NCBI GenBank assembly: GCA_020352595.1
Contig: CP070682.1
Span: 154,898-164,128, forward strand
From: a bacterium
Lineage (GTDB): Bacteria; BMS3Abin14
Reading direction: 5' to 3'
Length of the DNA stretch: 9,231 nt
Under the pieces are notes generated by a model. It made no database searches. It worked only from the letters and a program-made list of their open reading frames with translations, and was not told where the DNA came from. Numbering within the stretch: position 1 is the stretch's first letter; each line of letters opens with the position of its first letter. Below, piece by piece: positions 1 to 7,033 of this stretch. A program made the position numbers and the translations under genes.

Positions 1-123
1 GCTCCCAGCGTGACCTTCCTGAACATGACCCCGCAAGGCGACAGCGGCGGGTACCGCAGGGTCTACTGCTGGGACGGAAGCCGCTTCGAGAACTGCCTGG
101 AGGTTCAGTGGGAGAAGCCCTGA
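1..123 (+). CDS. 3' end of an unidentified protein-coding gene (partial)
   Basis: An open frame runs from the first base to a TGA at 121-123 and gives 40 residues, ending in ...CLEVQWEKP. The third codon positions are almost all G or C, as in the clear genes downstream, so this looks like a true C-terminus and not chance. The fragment has two cysteines (in VYCWD and ENCLE) and several aromatic residues, which would suit a small extracytoplasmic beta-rich domain, but that is a guess. No family is recognisable. The start lies outside the window, and 229 bp of non-coding sequence separate it from the next gene. Confidence 0.6.
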   Translation, partial: APSVTFLNMTPQGDSGGYRRVYCWDGSRFENCLEVQWEKP

Positions 124-352
124 GAATCAGGTTCTGGTGTCTGGATTCTGGTGTCTGGACAAAACGCGGACCCTTCTGGAAAAGACCCGGCAGCAAAAAG
201 CAAGAAAAGGGACCCTTGGAAGGTTGCCCATCTCCTGTCCCGACAAAGGTATAAAGGATAAGGAGATCAAGGGACGTGAAACGACGGTTGGGATCTCCTC
301 TTCCTTGATCCCCGGATTTTGGATCCTGGATCGAAGAATCACGAGGTGCTCC
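124..352. other. Intergenic leader with short repeats upstream of the AsmA-family gene
   Basis: No gene is supported here. A frame open from 137 joins the downstream gene, but its composition (AAAAGCAAGAAAAGG-type stretches, repeated TTCTGG/GGATCC words) differs from the coding DNA after 353. It contains a 14-bp tandem duplication (132-145 and 146-159). Two inverted word pairs also lie here: GGAGATC at 262-268 with GATCTCC at 292-298, and GATCAAGG at 265-272 with CCTTGATC at 303-310. The second could fold into a stem with a 30-nt loop. A TATAAA at 250-255 could be a -10 box, but no -35 lies at proper spacing. Confidence 0.5.
132..159. repeat. 14-bp perfect tandem duplication
   Basis: The unit TTCTGGTGTCTGGA occurs twice back to back (132-145 and 146-159), starting nine bases after the stop of the first gene. 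Similar TTCTGGATTCTGG words are common as dispersed intergenic sequence in some environmental bacteria, from memory. No function is assigned. Confidence 0.8.
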
Positions 353-2539
353 ATGAAAAAGCTCATCAAATACTCCCTCATCGGCGGCGTGATCCTGCTC
401 ATCCTCATCGTCGCTGGCCTCGTGGCGGCTCCCTATCTGCTCAACCTGGACAGTCTGCGCTCATACGGCGAGGAGTACGCCACCGGTTACCTTGGCCGCA
501 AGGTGAGCATCGAGGACGTCGGATTCAGCTGGGCCGGTCCCAAGGTCATGATGACCGGTTTGACCATCGCCGAGGCCGAGGGCTTCGGCTCCGAACCTTT
601 CGCCCGCCTCGAGTCCTTCGACCTGAAGCTTCGGCTCCTGGACCTTTTCAGGCTCCGCCTGACGGTGGAGCACGTCGTCCTGAGCAGCCCCAGGATCCGG
701 GTGGCGAGAAACAGCGAGGGACGCTTCAACTTCGACGACATCCTGGAGAGGATCAACCGGCCGGCCGCCACGGCCGGCGGCCCCCTGGCGGCCATGGCAC
801 CGGGCGAGGAGGGCATCAAGGCCCCTCCCATAGACCTTCTCGTGGACGAGATCCGCATGGAAGACGGCCAGGTCCACTTCTCCGACGCCACCAGCCCCCG
901 GCTCGCCAGGGGCATCTCCATGGACGGCGTGCGCATGACCGTCCGGGACCTCTCCCTGGACCGCCCTGTCACCATCGCGGCGTCCCTGGGCCTGGGTGGG
1001 CAGGCCCGTGATCTGGAGTTCACCGGAACCGTGGGACCCGTGGGACGGACCATCCTCCCGGGCAAGATCCCCTTCGACCTGCAACTCTCCATCCTGCCCT
1101 TCGAACTGTCCCGGCTTCCGGGGCTCGTGGGCCCCCTTCCCGTGGGGGTCTCCGGCGTGGTGACGGCCCAGGAAAGCGTCAAGGGCAGCCTCGACGCCGG
1201 CGTCACCTTCGAGGCCTCCATGGCCCTGAGCAAGCTGGGCGTAGCGGATGCCGCAGGCAAACAGGTGGTCAAGGGGTTTGACGGCGCCATCCAGGAGAAG
1301 GGCCGCCTGGACGTGCGCGGAAGGAGCCTCTACCTGGAGAGCCTCCGGGTCGATGCCTATCAGGCGACGCTGGACGCGTCCGGGAAAGTCCTGGGCCTGG
1401 GCCCGGCGCCGACGGTGGAGCTTTCGGTCTCCTCCAACGCCGTCCCCCTTTCAGGCTGGGACGTGGTCCTGCCGGGCCTCGGACCCATGATGAAGCTGGG
1501 CGGAGACCTGACCTTCCGGGGCAAGGTCACGGGCAAGTACGGAAAGGACCTTTCGGCCCGACTGGCGTTCACCTCGGAGCGGTTCGAGGCCGACCGCGGG
1601 CCGGCCCTCCTGGCCAGGAGCTCCTCCAAGGCCGTCGCGCCTCCCGTGGGCGCTGCGCCCCTCAAGCCCATCAAGGCTCCCCCCATCACGGTGAGCGGTT
1701 CGGTGACCGTCAAGCAGGGGCGCTTCGAGAAGATCGCCTTTTCTGACATGAAGGCAGACCTGTCCCAGAAGGGGACCCGGTTCTCCCTGGACCAGATGGC
1801 GCTGACGGCCTTTTCCGGCCAACTGCAGGGCAAAGCCTGGACGGACCTCGGCCTCCTGCCCCTGACCTACGGGGCCGAGATGAAGATGGACGGGGTGCAG
1901 GTCAACGACGCGCTGGCGGCGGTGGCGGGCCTCGAGGGCATCCTCTACACCAGGGCTTCCATGGACGTCTCCATAAGCGGCAAGGGCACCGAGATGGCCG
2001 ATCTCCAGAAACACCTCACGGGACAGGGTGCCATGAAGGGCACAGAGGGCCGGCTGACCACGGCCAACCTTGCCGGGGGCGCCGCCAAGGCGGCGTCCAT
2101 CCTCGGCCTCGGGGAGGAGGGCGGGGAAACCCGGTTCGAGGACATGGACGCCTCCTTCACCATCGCCGATGGCAAGGTGAAGGTCTCCAGCATGCGCCTG
2201 GCCACGGGGCAGTGGTCCATGGTGACGAAAGGGGACATCGGCCTGGACCAGTCCCTGGACCTGACCTCGCGCATGACCCTTTCCCAGCAGGCCACCGCCA
2301 GGATCCCCGAGCAGAGGCGCCGCCTCTTCCCCAGAGAGAAGGACGGGCGCGTGCAGCTTCCCCTGAAGATCGGCGGCACCGTCACGTCGCCCAAGGTCGG
2401 CCTCGACTCGGCCGCCATGAGCCAGGCCGCCAAAGAGGAGCTCAAGGAAGAGGTCCAGCAGAAAACGGAGGAGCGCAAGGAGGAACTGAAGGATAAGATC
2501 CAGAAGGACCTGGGAGAGAGGCTCAAAAAGCTCTTCTAG
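353..2539 (+). CDS. AsmA-family inner-membrane-anchored protein
   Basis: This 728-residue protein starts with a basic MKKLIK and one hydrophobic segment (about residues 7-27), then a long periplasmic part. The pattern is that of the AsmA family: an N-terminal stretch like ...YLGRKVSIEDVGFSW, repeated beta-rich segments, and a C-terminal AsmA-type section (about 593-686) with FEDMDASFTIADGKV followed by LKIGGTVTSPKVGLD. AsmA-like proteins (AsmA, YhdP, TamB, YdbH) are anchored in the inner membrane and are thought to affect outer-membrane lipid delivery. The length is normal for the family. Two linkers carry the word IKAPPI before similar beta segments, suggesting an internal repeat of the AsmA module. 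The last 40 or so residues are almost all charged (KEELKEEV...), a probable coiled coil. I chose ATG 353 because it precedes the membrane anchor and has GAGGTG at 343-348. The upstream frame to 137 is repeat-rich and would put 72 odd residues before the anchor. The exact role is inferred from family only. Confidence 0.88.
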   Translation: MKKLIKYSLIGGVILLILIVAGLVAAPYLLNLDSLRSYGEEYATGYLGRKVSIEDVGFSWAGPKVMMTGLTIAEAEGFGSEPFARLESFDLKLRLLDLFRLRLTVEHVVLSSPRIRVARNSEGRFNFDDILERINRPAATAGGPLAAMAPGEEGIKAPPIDLLVDEIRMEDGQVHFSDATSPRLARGISMDGVRMTVRDLSLDRPVTIAASLGLGGQARDLEFTGTVGPVGRTILPGKIPFDLQLSILPFELSRLPGLVGPLPVGVSGVVTAQESVKGSLDAGVTFEASMALSKLGVADAAGKQVVKGFDGAIQEKGRLDVRGRSLYLESLRVDAYQATLDASGKVLGLGPAPTVELSVSSNAVPLSGWDVVLPGLGPMMKLGGDLTFRGKVTGKYGKDLSARLAFTSERFEADRGPALLARSSSKAVAPPVGAAPLKPIKAPPITVSGSVTVKQGRFEKIAFSDMKADLSQKGTRFSLDQMALTAFSGQLQGKAWTDLGLLPLTYGAEMKMDGVQVNDALAAVAGLEGILYTRASMDVSISGKGTEMADLQKHLTGQGAMKGTEGRLTTANLAGGAAKAASILGLGEEGGETRFEDMDASFTIADGKVKVSSMRLATGQWSMVTKGDIGLDQSLDLTSRMTLSQQATARIPEQRRRLFPREKDGRVQLPLKIGGTVTSPKVGLDSAAMSQAAKEELKEEVQQKTEERKEELKDKIQKDLGERLKKLF

Positions 2540-2635
2540 GGGACGGTCCTCAAATTTCAAATTCGCTCCCCGAGGATCAGGACCCTAAACTAAAGAAGCC
2601 GAGAATCTGATATTTGAAATTTGAGGACCGTCCCC
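2539..2635. repeat. Perfect 24-bp inverted repeat element (REP/MITE-like)
   Basis: The arms 2539-2562 (starting GGGGACGGTCCTCAAATTTC) and 2612-2635 are exact reverse complements over 24 bp, with 49 bases between them. The first G of the left arm is the last base of the AsmA stop codon. GGGGACGGTCC ends of this kind are, as I recall, typical of palindromic elements linked to REP-associated Y1-type transposases in environmental Proteobacteria; no transposase is present here. Transcribed, it would form a long hairpin able to protect the 3' end of the upstream mRNA. It has no T-run, so it is not a classic intrinsic terminator. Confidence 0.85.
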
Positions 2636-2644
2636 AGGGAAGGC

Positions 2645-2674
2645 TTGAAACAGACACTCTGTAACCGTTACAAT
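2645..2674 (+). promoter_or_regulatory. Putative sigma70-type promoter for the Ig-like domain protein
   Basis: TTGAAA at 2645-2650 and TACAAT at 2669-2674 match the -35 (TTGACA) and -10 (TATAAT) consensus at five of six positions each, with an 18-bp spacer. It lies between the inverted repeat and the stem-loop in front of the gene, giving a predicted leader of roughly 50 nt. No promoter mapping is available, so this is a pattern match. Confidence 0.5.
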
Positions 2675-2679
2675 GATCG

Positions 2680-2701
2680 GAGCCCGACCCTTACCGGGCT
2701 C
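2680..2701 (+). promoter_or_regulatory. 5' leader stem-loop
   Basis: GAGCCCG (2680-2686) pairs perfectly with CGGGCTC (2695-2701) around an 8-nt loop, close to the predicted transcription start. No T-run follows, so it is not a terminator. It may stabilise the 5' end of the mRNA; no ligand-binding riboswitch pattern is recognised. Confidence 0.45.
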
Positions 2702-2717
2702 TAACCTTTCAACCGTC

Positions 2718-2724
2718 AAGGAGG
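2718..2724 (+). promoter_or_regulatory. Strong ribosome binding site that fixes the start at 2730
   Basis: AAGGAGG lies 5 nt before ATG 2730. The frame is open upstream to an ATG at 2673, but that codon overlaps the -10 box and has no such site. Confidence 0.8.
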
Positions 2725-2729
2725 CTCCC

Positions 2730-4904
2730 ATGACCCGCTTGCTCCCATCGTTCCCGGTCTATGGCCGCTGGGCCATCGTGATGGTCGTCCTTTTTTCACT
2801 ACTCCTGCCCCTGGCGTGCGGCGGAGGGGGCGGCGGAGGGGGGGAGGAGGAACCCCCGCCCGTCACGGTCCCCACGGTCATCTCCACTATTCCCACGGAC
2901 GGCGCTGACCAGGTCCCCAACGACACGGACGTCATCATCAACTTCAGCGAGGCCATGAACCCCACCAGCGTGGTGACCGGCCTTAACGTGGCCTCCCACT
3001 CCGGGACCATAACGGCCGTATGGGAGGTGGGCAACGCGCGGGTGACCCTTTCCTTTGATCCCCTCCTGCTCGAGGGCACCCACTACGTGGTCACCTTGGC
3101 CTCGTCGGTGCTGGACGCGGAGGGCACGTCCCTGGCATCTGCATACAGCTTCTCCTTCGACACCGGGACCATCCCCATCGCCGACATCGTCAGCCCCTCC
3201 CCGGGGCAGACCAACGTGGGCCTGGATCCGGTGGTCAGCATCTCCTTCAGCGAGCCCATGGACACGAACTCTGTAGCCGGCAACTTCGGCGTTTCCGGTT
3301 ACCCCGGGTCGCTCATCTTCACCTGGGGGGACAACGGCAACGGAATGTACTCCTCCCTGGACGTCTCCTTCGCCACGTCCCTGACCCCGGACACCACCTA
3401 CACGGCCTCCCTGCTGCCCTTCGCCGAGGACGCCGAGGGCACGCCCCTGGGGGTCTCCCACCAGAGAACCTTCTCCACGGGCGGGGCGCTGGCCACGGGC
3501 GCCATTCAGGGCGTCATCTCCGACGACCCCCAGTCCAACTTCGACAACAACCTGGAGGAGACCATCGTCGCCCTCTTCGACCACAACTTCATCGACACGG
3601 AAGGACCGCAACCGGTGCTGGCCAGCGCGGACGCGGGGGGAGCCTACCACTTCTCCTACCTTTCCCCCGGCAACTACTGGGTGCTGGCCCTCCAGGACAG
3701 CAACGGAGACGGCATCACCGGCGGGGACAAGTTCGTGGAGACCGGCGACTCCGCGGGGGTCTACTCAGACATCATGAGCCTCAGCCTGAACACCGTCACG
3801 GTGGCCGCGGTGGCCGTCACTGGGATCTCCTTCCAGCTGCTCGACACCGAGGCCATCAGCGGCGAGGTGGTCTACGCCGGGACCGACACCACAGACGCCT
3901 ATTCACCGGGCTCCGCCCTCTTCGCGGCCGCCTTCTCCACCATGGACCTTTCCGTGGATCCGGACTACGGCACCGAATCCGACACGGGCAGCAGCGACGA
4001 CTTCGACAGCGCCACCAAGACCTGGAACTACGCCATCAACGCCTACTTCGGCCCACCGGGCTTCTCGCGCATGGACACGGGCCACTACTACATCGGCGCC
4101 TACATCGACCTTAACGGCAATTCCAACTTCGACCCGGATAAAAACCTGGACGGAGACTTCGACGACGGTGAACCCGCCGGCCTCTTCCCCACCGCCGTGC
4201 CCATCCTGGCCACCGGCCAGGACGCGGTGGGCATCGACATCACCGCCTACGACACCATCACCGCCTTCGGCCAGGTGGAAGCCGTGGACGACACCACCAC
4301 CTTGAGCGGCTCACCCTACGCGGGGGCCACGGTCACCCTGCTGGACTACCCCCTGCAGGCGTCCTCCGGGTCCAGCGGCGAGTTCCTCATGTCCTTCGTC
4401 CCCATAGGCCGGACCCTGGCCCTGCACGTGGAGCCCCAGGCGGGCAGCGTCCTGTTTCCCTACAACACCGGTTACGTCACCATCAGCGCCGACCACGCCT
4501 ACAAGCCCGTGTCGGAACCATCCAACGACGGTGTGCACGCCTCCCTCGTCCACCCGGACGTCATGACCTTCATCGGGGCTTTGTGCGGCGTCACGATCAA
4601 CAGTTCCCGGGCCCAGATCGCGGGCCAGGCCTACTATTCCGGCGGGGGTAACCCGCCCATCGTCGGGGCCGAGGTCCTCTTCGCGGCCGGCACCGTCAAG
4701 TACATCGACACCCAGTTCAACTGCACCCACACCTCAACGCAGGACGTCAGCGATGGTCCCCAGTTCTTCATCTTCAACGTGGACCCGGCGCTGTTTGCCG
4801 GCAACAGGGGGGTCATCGCCGCCAGCGTGTCGGGGGGCATCGTGGACACCGTCACCGTCCCGGTGCGGGGCGGGGAGTTCACCTGGGCCGAGCTGGAGGA
4901 CTGA
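2730..4904 (+). CDS. Secreted, probable lipoprotein with two bacterial Ig-like domains and prealbumin-like modules
   Basis: The protein has 724 residues. It begins with a signal peptide (hydrophobic about 14-28) ending in LLPLAC, so Cys30 is the likely lipidated residue; Pro at -3 makes the lipobox imperfect. A Gly8-Glu3-Pro3 linker follows. Two SbsA-type Ig-like domains (about 46-146 and 147-251) share the pattern P..G...V.....I.I.FSE.M, then a threonine/tyrosine-rich strand and DAEGT. After these come about four beta-rich modules resembling carboxypeptidase-regulatory or SdrD B-like folds (about 255-345, 375-495, 509-572, 628-724). The first two carry acidic loops, DSNGDGIT at 323-330 and DLNGNSNFDPD at 460-470, that look calcium-binding. 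There is no catalytic motif; a structural, adhesive or matrix role is likely. It has its own promoter, ribosome binding site and terminator, so it is probably monocistronic. A run of seven G at 2838-2844 in the linker could slip. Only six residues of ordinary linker follow before the Ig domain, so a slip would destroy the protein. Confidence 0.8.
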   Translation: MTRLLPSFPVYGRWAIVMVVLFSLLLPLACGGGGGGGGEEEPPPVTVPTVISTIPTDGADQVPNDTDVIINFSEAMNPTSVVTGLNVASHSGTITAVWEVGNARVTLSFDPLLLEGTHYVVTLASSVLDAEGTSLASAYSFSFDTGTIPIADIVSPSPGQTNVGLDPVVSISFSEPMDTNSVAGNFGVSGYPGSLIFTWGDNGNGMYSSLDVSFATSLTPDTTYTASLLPFAEDAEGTPLGVSHQRTFSTGGALATGAIQGVISDDPQSNFDNNLEETIVALFDHNFIDTEGPQPVLASADAGGAYHFSYLSPGNYWVLALQDSNGDGITGGDKFVETGDSAGVYSDIMSLSLNTVTVAAVAVTGISFQLLDTEAISGEVVYAGTDTTDAYSPGSALFAAAFSTMDLSVDPDYGTESDTGSSDDFDSATKTWNYAINAYFGPPGFSRMDTGHYYIGAYIDLNGNSNFDPDKNLDGDFDDGEPAGLFPTAVPILATGQDAVGIDITAYDTITAFGQVEAVDDTTTLSGSPYAGATVTLLDYPLQASSGSSGEFLMSFVPIGRTLALHVEPQAGSVLFPYNTGYVTISADHAYKPVSEPSNDGVHASLVHPDVMTFIGALCGVTINSSRAQIAGQAYYSGGGNPPIVGAEVLFAAGTVKYIDTQFNCTHTSTQDVSDGPQFFIFNVDPALFAGNRGVIAASVSGGIVDTVTVPVRGGEFTWAELED

Positions 4905-4937
4905 TCCGGCGAAGGATCATCCTGCATCAACGTGGGA

Positions 4938-4969
4938 GGGCCGGTGCGGCGCGCCGGCCCTTCTTTTTT
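4938..4969 (+). terminator. Strong rho-independent terminator
   Basis: GGGCCGG (4938-4944) pairs with CCGGCCC (4954-4960). A further U-G wobble and GC/GC pairs extend the stem to about 10 bp with a 3-nt loop. TTCTTTTTT (4961-4969) follows directly. It lies 33 bp after the stop of the Ig-like domain gene and separates it from the ABC exporter genes. Confidence 0.92.
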
Positions 4970-4976
4970 GGGGGGC

Positions 4977-5005
4977 TTGGATCGCCGGCCGGGTTCTGCT
5001 ATCTT
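4977..5005 (+). promoter_or_regulatory. Putative extended -10 promoter of the ABC exporter genes
   Basis: TTGGAT at 4977-4982 and TATCTT at 5000-5005 are separated by 17 bp, and TGC directly before the -10 supplies an extended -10 (TGn). It sits just past the terminator and about 50 bp before the ATPase start. Pattern match only. Confidence 0.5.
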
Positions 5006-5035
5006 CCGGCATCGGCTCAGTGGTTGAGCCGCCGG
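5006..5035 (+). promoter_or_regulatory. 5' leader hairpin in front of the ABC ATPase gene
   Basis: GGCTCA (5014-5019) pairs with TGAGCC (5025-5030) around a 5-nt loop. CCGGC (5006-5010) pairs with GCCGG (5031-5035), leaving a 3-nt bulge (5011-5013), for 11 bp in total. It begins right after the -10 box and ends 9 nt before the ribosome binding site. No T-run follows. It could stabilise the mRNA or be an operator; the sequence does not decide. Confidence 0.45.
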
Positions 5036-5044
5036 TCGTCCGAT

Positions 5045-5052
5045 GGAGGGAG
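5045..5052 (+). promoter_or_regulatory. Ribosome binding site supporting a TTG start at 5058
   Basis: GGAGGGAG lies 5 nt before TTG 5058; its GGAGG core is 8 nt away. The alternative ATG at 5043 overlaps this site and has no Shine-Dalgarno sequence of its own, so TTG is preferred. Confidence 0.65.
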
Positions 5053-5057
5053 CACCC

Positions 5058-6053
5058 TTGACAGAGGCCGCAGTCCAGACCTTCGAACTGACCCGCCGCT
5101 TCGGCCCGGTCACCGCCGTGGACCGCCTGGACCTGGCCATCGGCAGGGGCGAGATCTTCGGCCTCCTCGGGCCCAACGGGGCCGGCAAGACCACCACCCT
5201 CTCCATGCTGGCTACCCTCCTGCCCCCTACCTCCGGATCGGCGGTGGTGGCGGGGCACGACATCTCCACCGGAAAGGACGCCGTGCGCCGGGCCATCGGC
5301 CTCGTCTTCCAGGACCCTTCCACCGACGAGGAACTCACCGCCTGGGAGAACATGGATTTCCACGGGCGGCTCTACGGCGTCCCCAGGGCCAAGCGATGGA
5401 AGCGGATCCCGGAGCTCCTGGACATGGTGGAGCTGGGCGACCGCACCCGCCACAGGGTCAAGACCTTCTCCGGCGGCATGAAGAGGCGCCTGGAGATCGC
5501 GCGGGGTTTCCTGCACCACCCGAAGGTCCTCTTCCTGGACGAGCCCACCACGGGGCTCGACCCCCAGACGAGGCGGCGCATCTGGGACCACATCCTGGAG
5601 ATCAACCGCAGCCGTTCCCTGACCATCCTGCTCACCACCCACTCCATGGAGGAAGCCGACGCCCTGTGCAGCCGCATCGCCATCATGGACCACGGCAGCG
5701 TCATCGCCATGGGCACTCCCGCTGAGCTCAAGGACGACCTGGGAGGGGACGTGGTGAGCATCACGGTGGCGGACGGCACGGACCCGGTGGAGAGCATCTT
5801 CGACGACAAGCCGTGGGTGAGGACCGTGCGCAGCAGGGACGGGCAGGTGGACCTCACCGTACGGGGAGGGGAGGACCACATCCCGCAGATCCTCCGGCTC
5901 CTGGAGAGCGCCGGCATCGAGGCGCGATCCCTGACGCTGAAGAAGCCCACGCTGGAGGACGTGTTCATCCACCACACCGGCCGGGGCATCAGGGACTCGG
6001 AGGCCGACACCGTGGAGAGGATGCGCCAGCGCAGAAGAGCTTTCAGCCGATAG
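5058..6053 (+). CDS. ABC-2 exporter ATP-binding protein (DrrA/NodI-like)
   Basis: This 331-residue ATPase should hydrolyse ATP to drive export through the permease encoded downstream. All motifs are intact: Walker A GPNGAGKTT (38-46), Q-loop Gln85 in GLVFQDPS, signature FSGGMKRRLEIAR (137-149), Walker B VLFLDEP (157-163), D-loop GLDPQ, and switch His195 in LTTHSMEEAD. The C-terminal part after about 230 matches the accessory region seen in daunorubicin-resistance-type ATPases and ends in PTLEDVFIHHTGR, typical of that group. Start: TTG 5058 has a good ribosome binding site and gives MTEAAVQTFEL; ATG 5043 would add five residues. The permease gene begins 148 bp later, after a repeat element; such pairs normally sit almost touching. 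The substrate cannot be read from the sequence; a small hydrophobic compound, polysaccharide or lipid are all possible. Confidence 0.93.
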   Translation: MTEAAVQTFELTRRFGPVTAVDRLDLAIGRGEIFGLLGPNGAGKTTTLSMLATLLPPTSGSAVVAGHDISTGKDAVRRAIGLVFQDPSTDEELTAWENMDFHGRLYGVPRAKRWKRIPELLDMVELGDRTRHRVKTFSGGMKRRLEIARGFLHHPKVLFLDEPTTGLDPQTRRRIWDHILEINRSRSLTILLTTHSMEEADALCSRIAIMDHGSVIAMGTPAELKDDLGGDVVSITVADGTDPVESIFDDKPWVRTVRSRDGQVDLTVRGGEDHIPQILRLLESAGIEARSLTLKKPTLEDVFIHHTGRGIRDSEADTVERMRQRRRAFSR

Positions 6054-6061
6054 GAAAGGGA

Positions 6062-6188
6062 ACCGCAGAGTTCGCAAAGGGACGCGGAGGAGAAAACCAA
6101 TGGGAACGGTAGTTTTACGGATGAAACTCACACGATCAGGACATTTTATCCGTTGTCTCCCTCTGCGATCCCCGGCGTGCTCCGCGGT
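6062..6188. repeat. Short repeat element with imperfect terminal inverted repeats between the two ABC genes
   Basis: The left end 6062-6093 (ACCGCAGAGTTCGC...) and the reverse complement of the right end 6156-6188 (ACCGCGGAGCACGC...) match at about 23 of 32 aligned positions. They bound a 127-bp non-coding segment that fills almost the whole gap between the ATPase stop and the permease start. The ACCGC[AG]GAG ends resemble intergenic repeats I know from many environmental bacterial genomes, and the same word recurs at 8578-8586. Interior 6094-6155 is more AT-rich and has no reading frame of interest. Confidence 0.6.
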
Positions 6189-6201
6189 CAATTAATCCAT
6201 T

Positions 6202-6966
6202 ATGATGAAAACCTTGTTTTTCGCATCGGCGACCATCTGGCAGCGTGAGGTCATCCGCTACGTCAGGTCCCCCTCCCGCATCATCGGCAGCCTGGGCATG
6301 CCCTTCTTCTTCCTGGCGTTCCTGGGTATCGGCATGCAGTCGGCCTTCGCCCTCAGGCCGGGCGGCGAGCGGTACATCGACTTCATCGCACCGGGCATCC
6401 TGGGCATGGTTCTGCTCTTCTCCTCCACCGTGGCGGGCATCTCCGTCATCTGGGACCGGCAGTTCGGCTTCCTCAAGGAGATGCTCGTCGCCCCCATTCC
6501 CAGGCTCTCCATCGTGCTGGGGCGCACCGTGGGCGGCACCACCACGGCCTCCCTCCAGGCCCTGCTCATGCTGGGGGCCAGTATCGTCCTCGGCGTCAAG
6601 CCCCCCTCGGCGTCCGGGCTGCTCCTGGCCCTGCTGTTCATGGCCCTCATCGGCATCTCCTTCACCAGCCTGGGAGTGGCCCTGGCATCGCGCATGGAGG
6701 ACCCCCACGGTTTCCAGCTCATCTTCAACTTCCTCATCATGCCCACCTTCTTCCTCTCAGGAGCCCTCTTTCCCGTGGACCAGCTGCCCGCTTTCCTCAG
6801 ATGGGCGGCCTACCTGAACCCCCTCACCTACGGCGTGGACGGCCTGCGGTACGCCCTTGTGGGAAGCGCGCGCATCGGCCTTGCCGCCGACCTCGCCGTC
6901 CTGTCGGTGGTCTCTGCCCTCCTCCTCACCATCGGCGCTGTCCTCTTCCGGGGGGCGAGGATGTGA
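6202..6966 (+). CDS. ABC-2 type exporter permease (DrrB/NodJ-like)
   Basis: A 254-residue integral membrane protein with about six hydrophobic segments (near 30-48, 62-83, 110-131, 138-160, 172-191, 228-249). Family features of ABC-2 permeases are visible: a cytoplasmic N-terminus, the loop FGFLKEMLVAPIPR (88-101), LSGALFPVDQLP (185-196) and NPLTYGVDGLRY (206-217). It should pair with the ATPase encoded upstream, two of each forming the exporter. The length is standard. Start: ATG 6202, or the adjacent ATG 6205; neither has a clear Shine-Dalgarno sequence, and the usual tight coupling to the ATPase gene is lost because a repeat element lies between them. A repeat-rich region follows with no strong terminator. 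Confidence 0.9.
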   Translation: MMKTLFFASATIWQREVIRYVRSPSRIIGSLGMPFFFLAFLGIGMQSAFALRPGGERYIDFIAPGILGMVLLFSSTVAGISVIWDRQFGFLKEMLVAPIPRLSIVLGRTVGGTTTASLQALLMLGASIVLGVKPPSASGLLLALLFMALIGISFTSLGVALASRMEDPHGFQLIFNFLIMPTFFLSGALFPVDQLPAFLRWAAYLNPLTYGVDGLRYALVGSARIGLAADLAVLSVVSALLLTIGAVLFRGARM

Positions 6967-6968
6967 CT

Positions 6969-6985
6969 GGATGCCAGGGGCATCC
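6969..6985 (+). other. Perfect hairpin directly after the permease stop
   Basis: GGATGCC (6969-6975) pairs with GGCATCC (6979-6985) around a 3-nt loop, starting two bases after the TGA. No T-run follows, so at most it is a weak terminator or 3' end stabiliser. Confidence 0.45.
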
Positions 6986-7033
6986 GGAGTGCAGGGTGCA
7001 GGGCGCAGAGTGCGAGGGTCGCAAGACAAAAAG

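Noticed and set aside
137..352. N-terminal extension of the AsmA protein from GTG 137
   Set aside because: It would place 72 repeat-derived residues before the membrane anchor; ATG 353 directly precedes a typical anchor and has a Shine-Dalgarno-like GAGGTG.
1451..2560. Long antisense open frame over the AsmA gene (369 codons)
   Set aside because: Same reason: the + strand protein has recognisable AsmA features, the antisense product has none.
2539..2635. Intrinsic terminator at the 24-bp inverted repeat
   Set aside because: The loop is 49 nt and no T-run follows the right arm.
2673..2729. Upstream ATG 2673 as start of the Ig-like protein
   Set aside because: It overlaps the predicted -10 box and adds 19 residues before a good signal peptide; ATG 2730 has AAGGAGG at ideal spacing.
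4917..6191. Long antisense open frame over the ABC ATPase (424 codons)
   Set aside because: A mirror of a clear ATPase gene in GC-rich DNA; its composition (His, Gly, Val, Asp rich) fits no protein family.
2730..6966. A joint system of the Ig-like protein and the ABC exporter
   Set aside because: A strong terminator and a new promoter lie between them, and the Ig-like protein has its own signal peptide; adjacency alone is not evidence of shared function.
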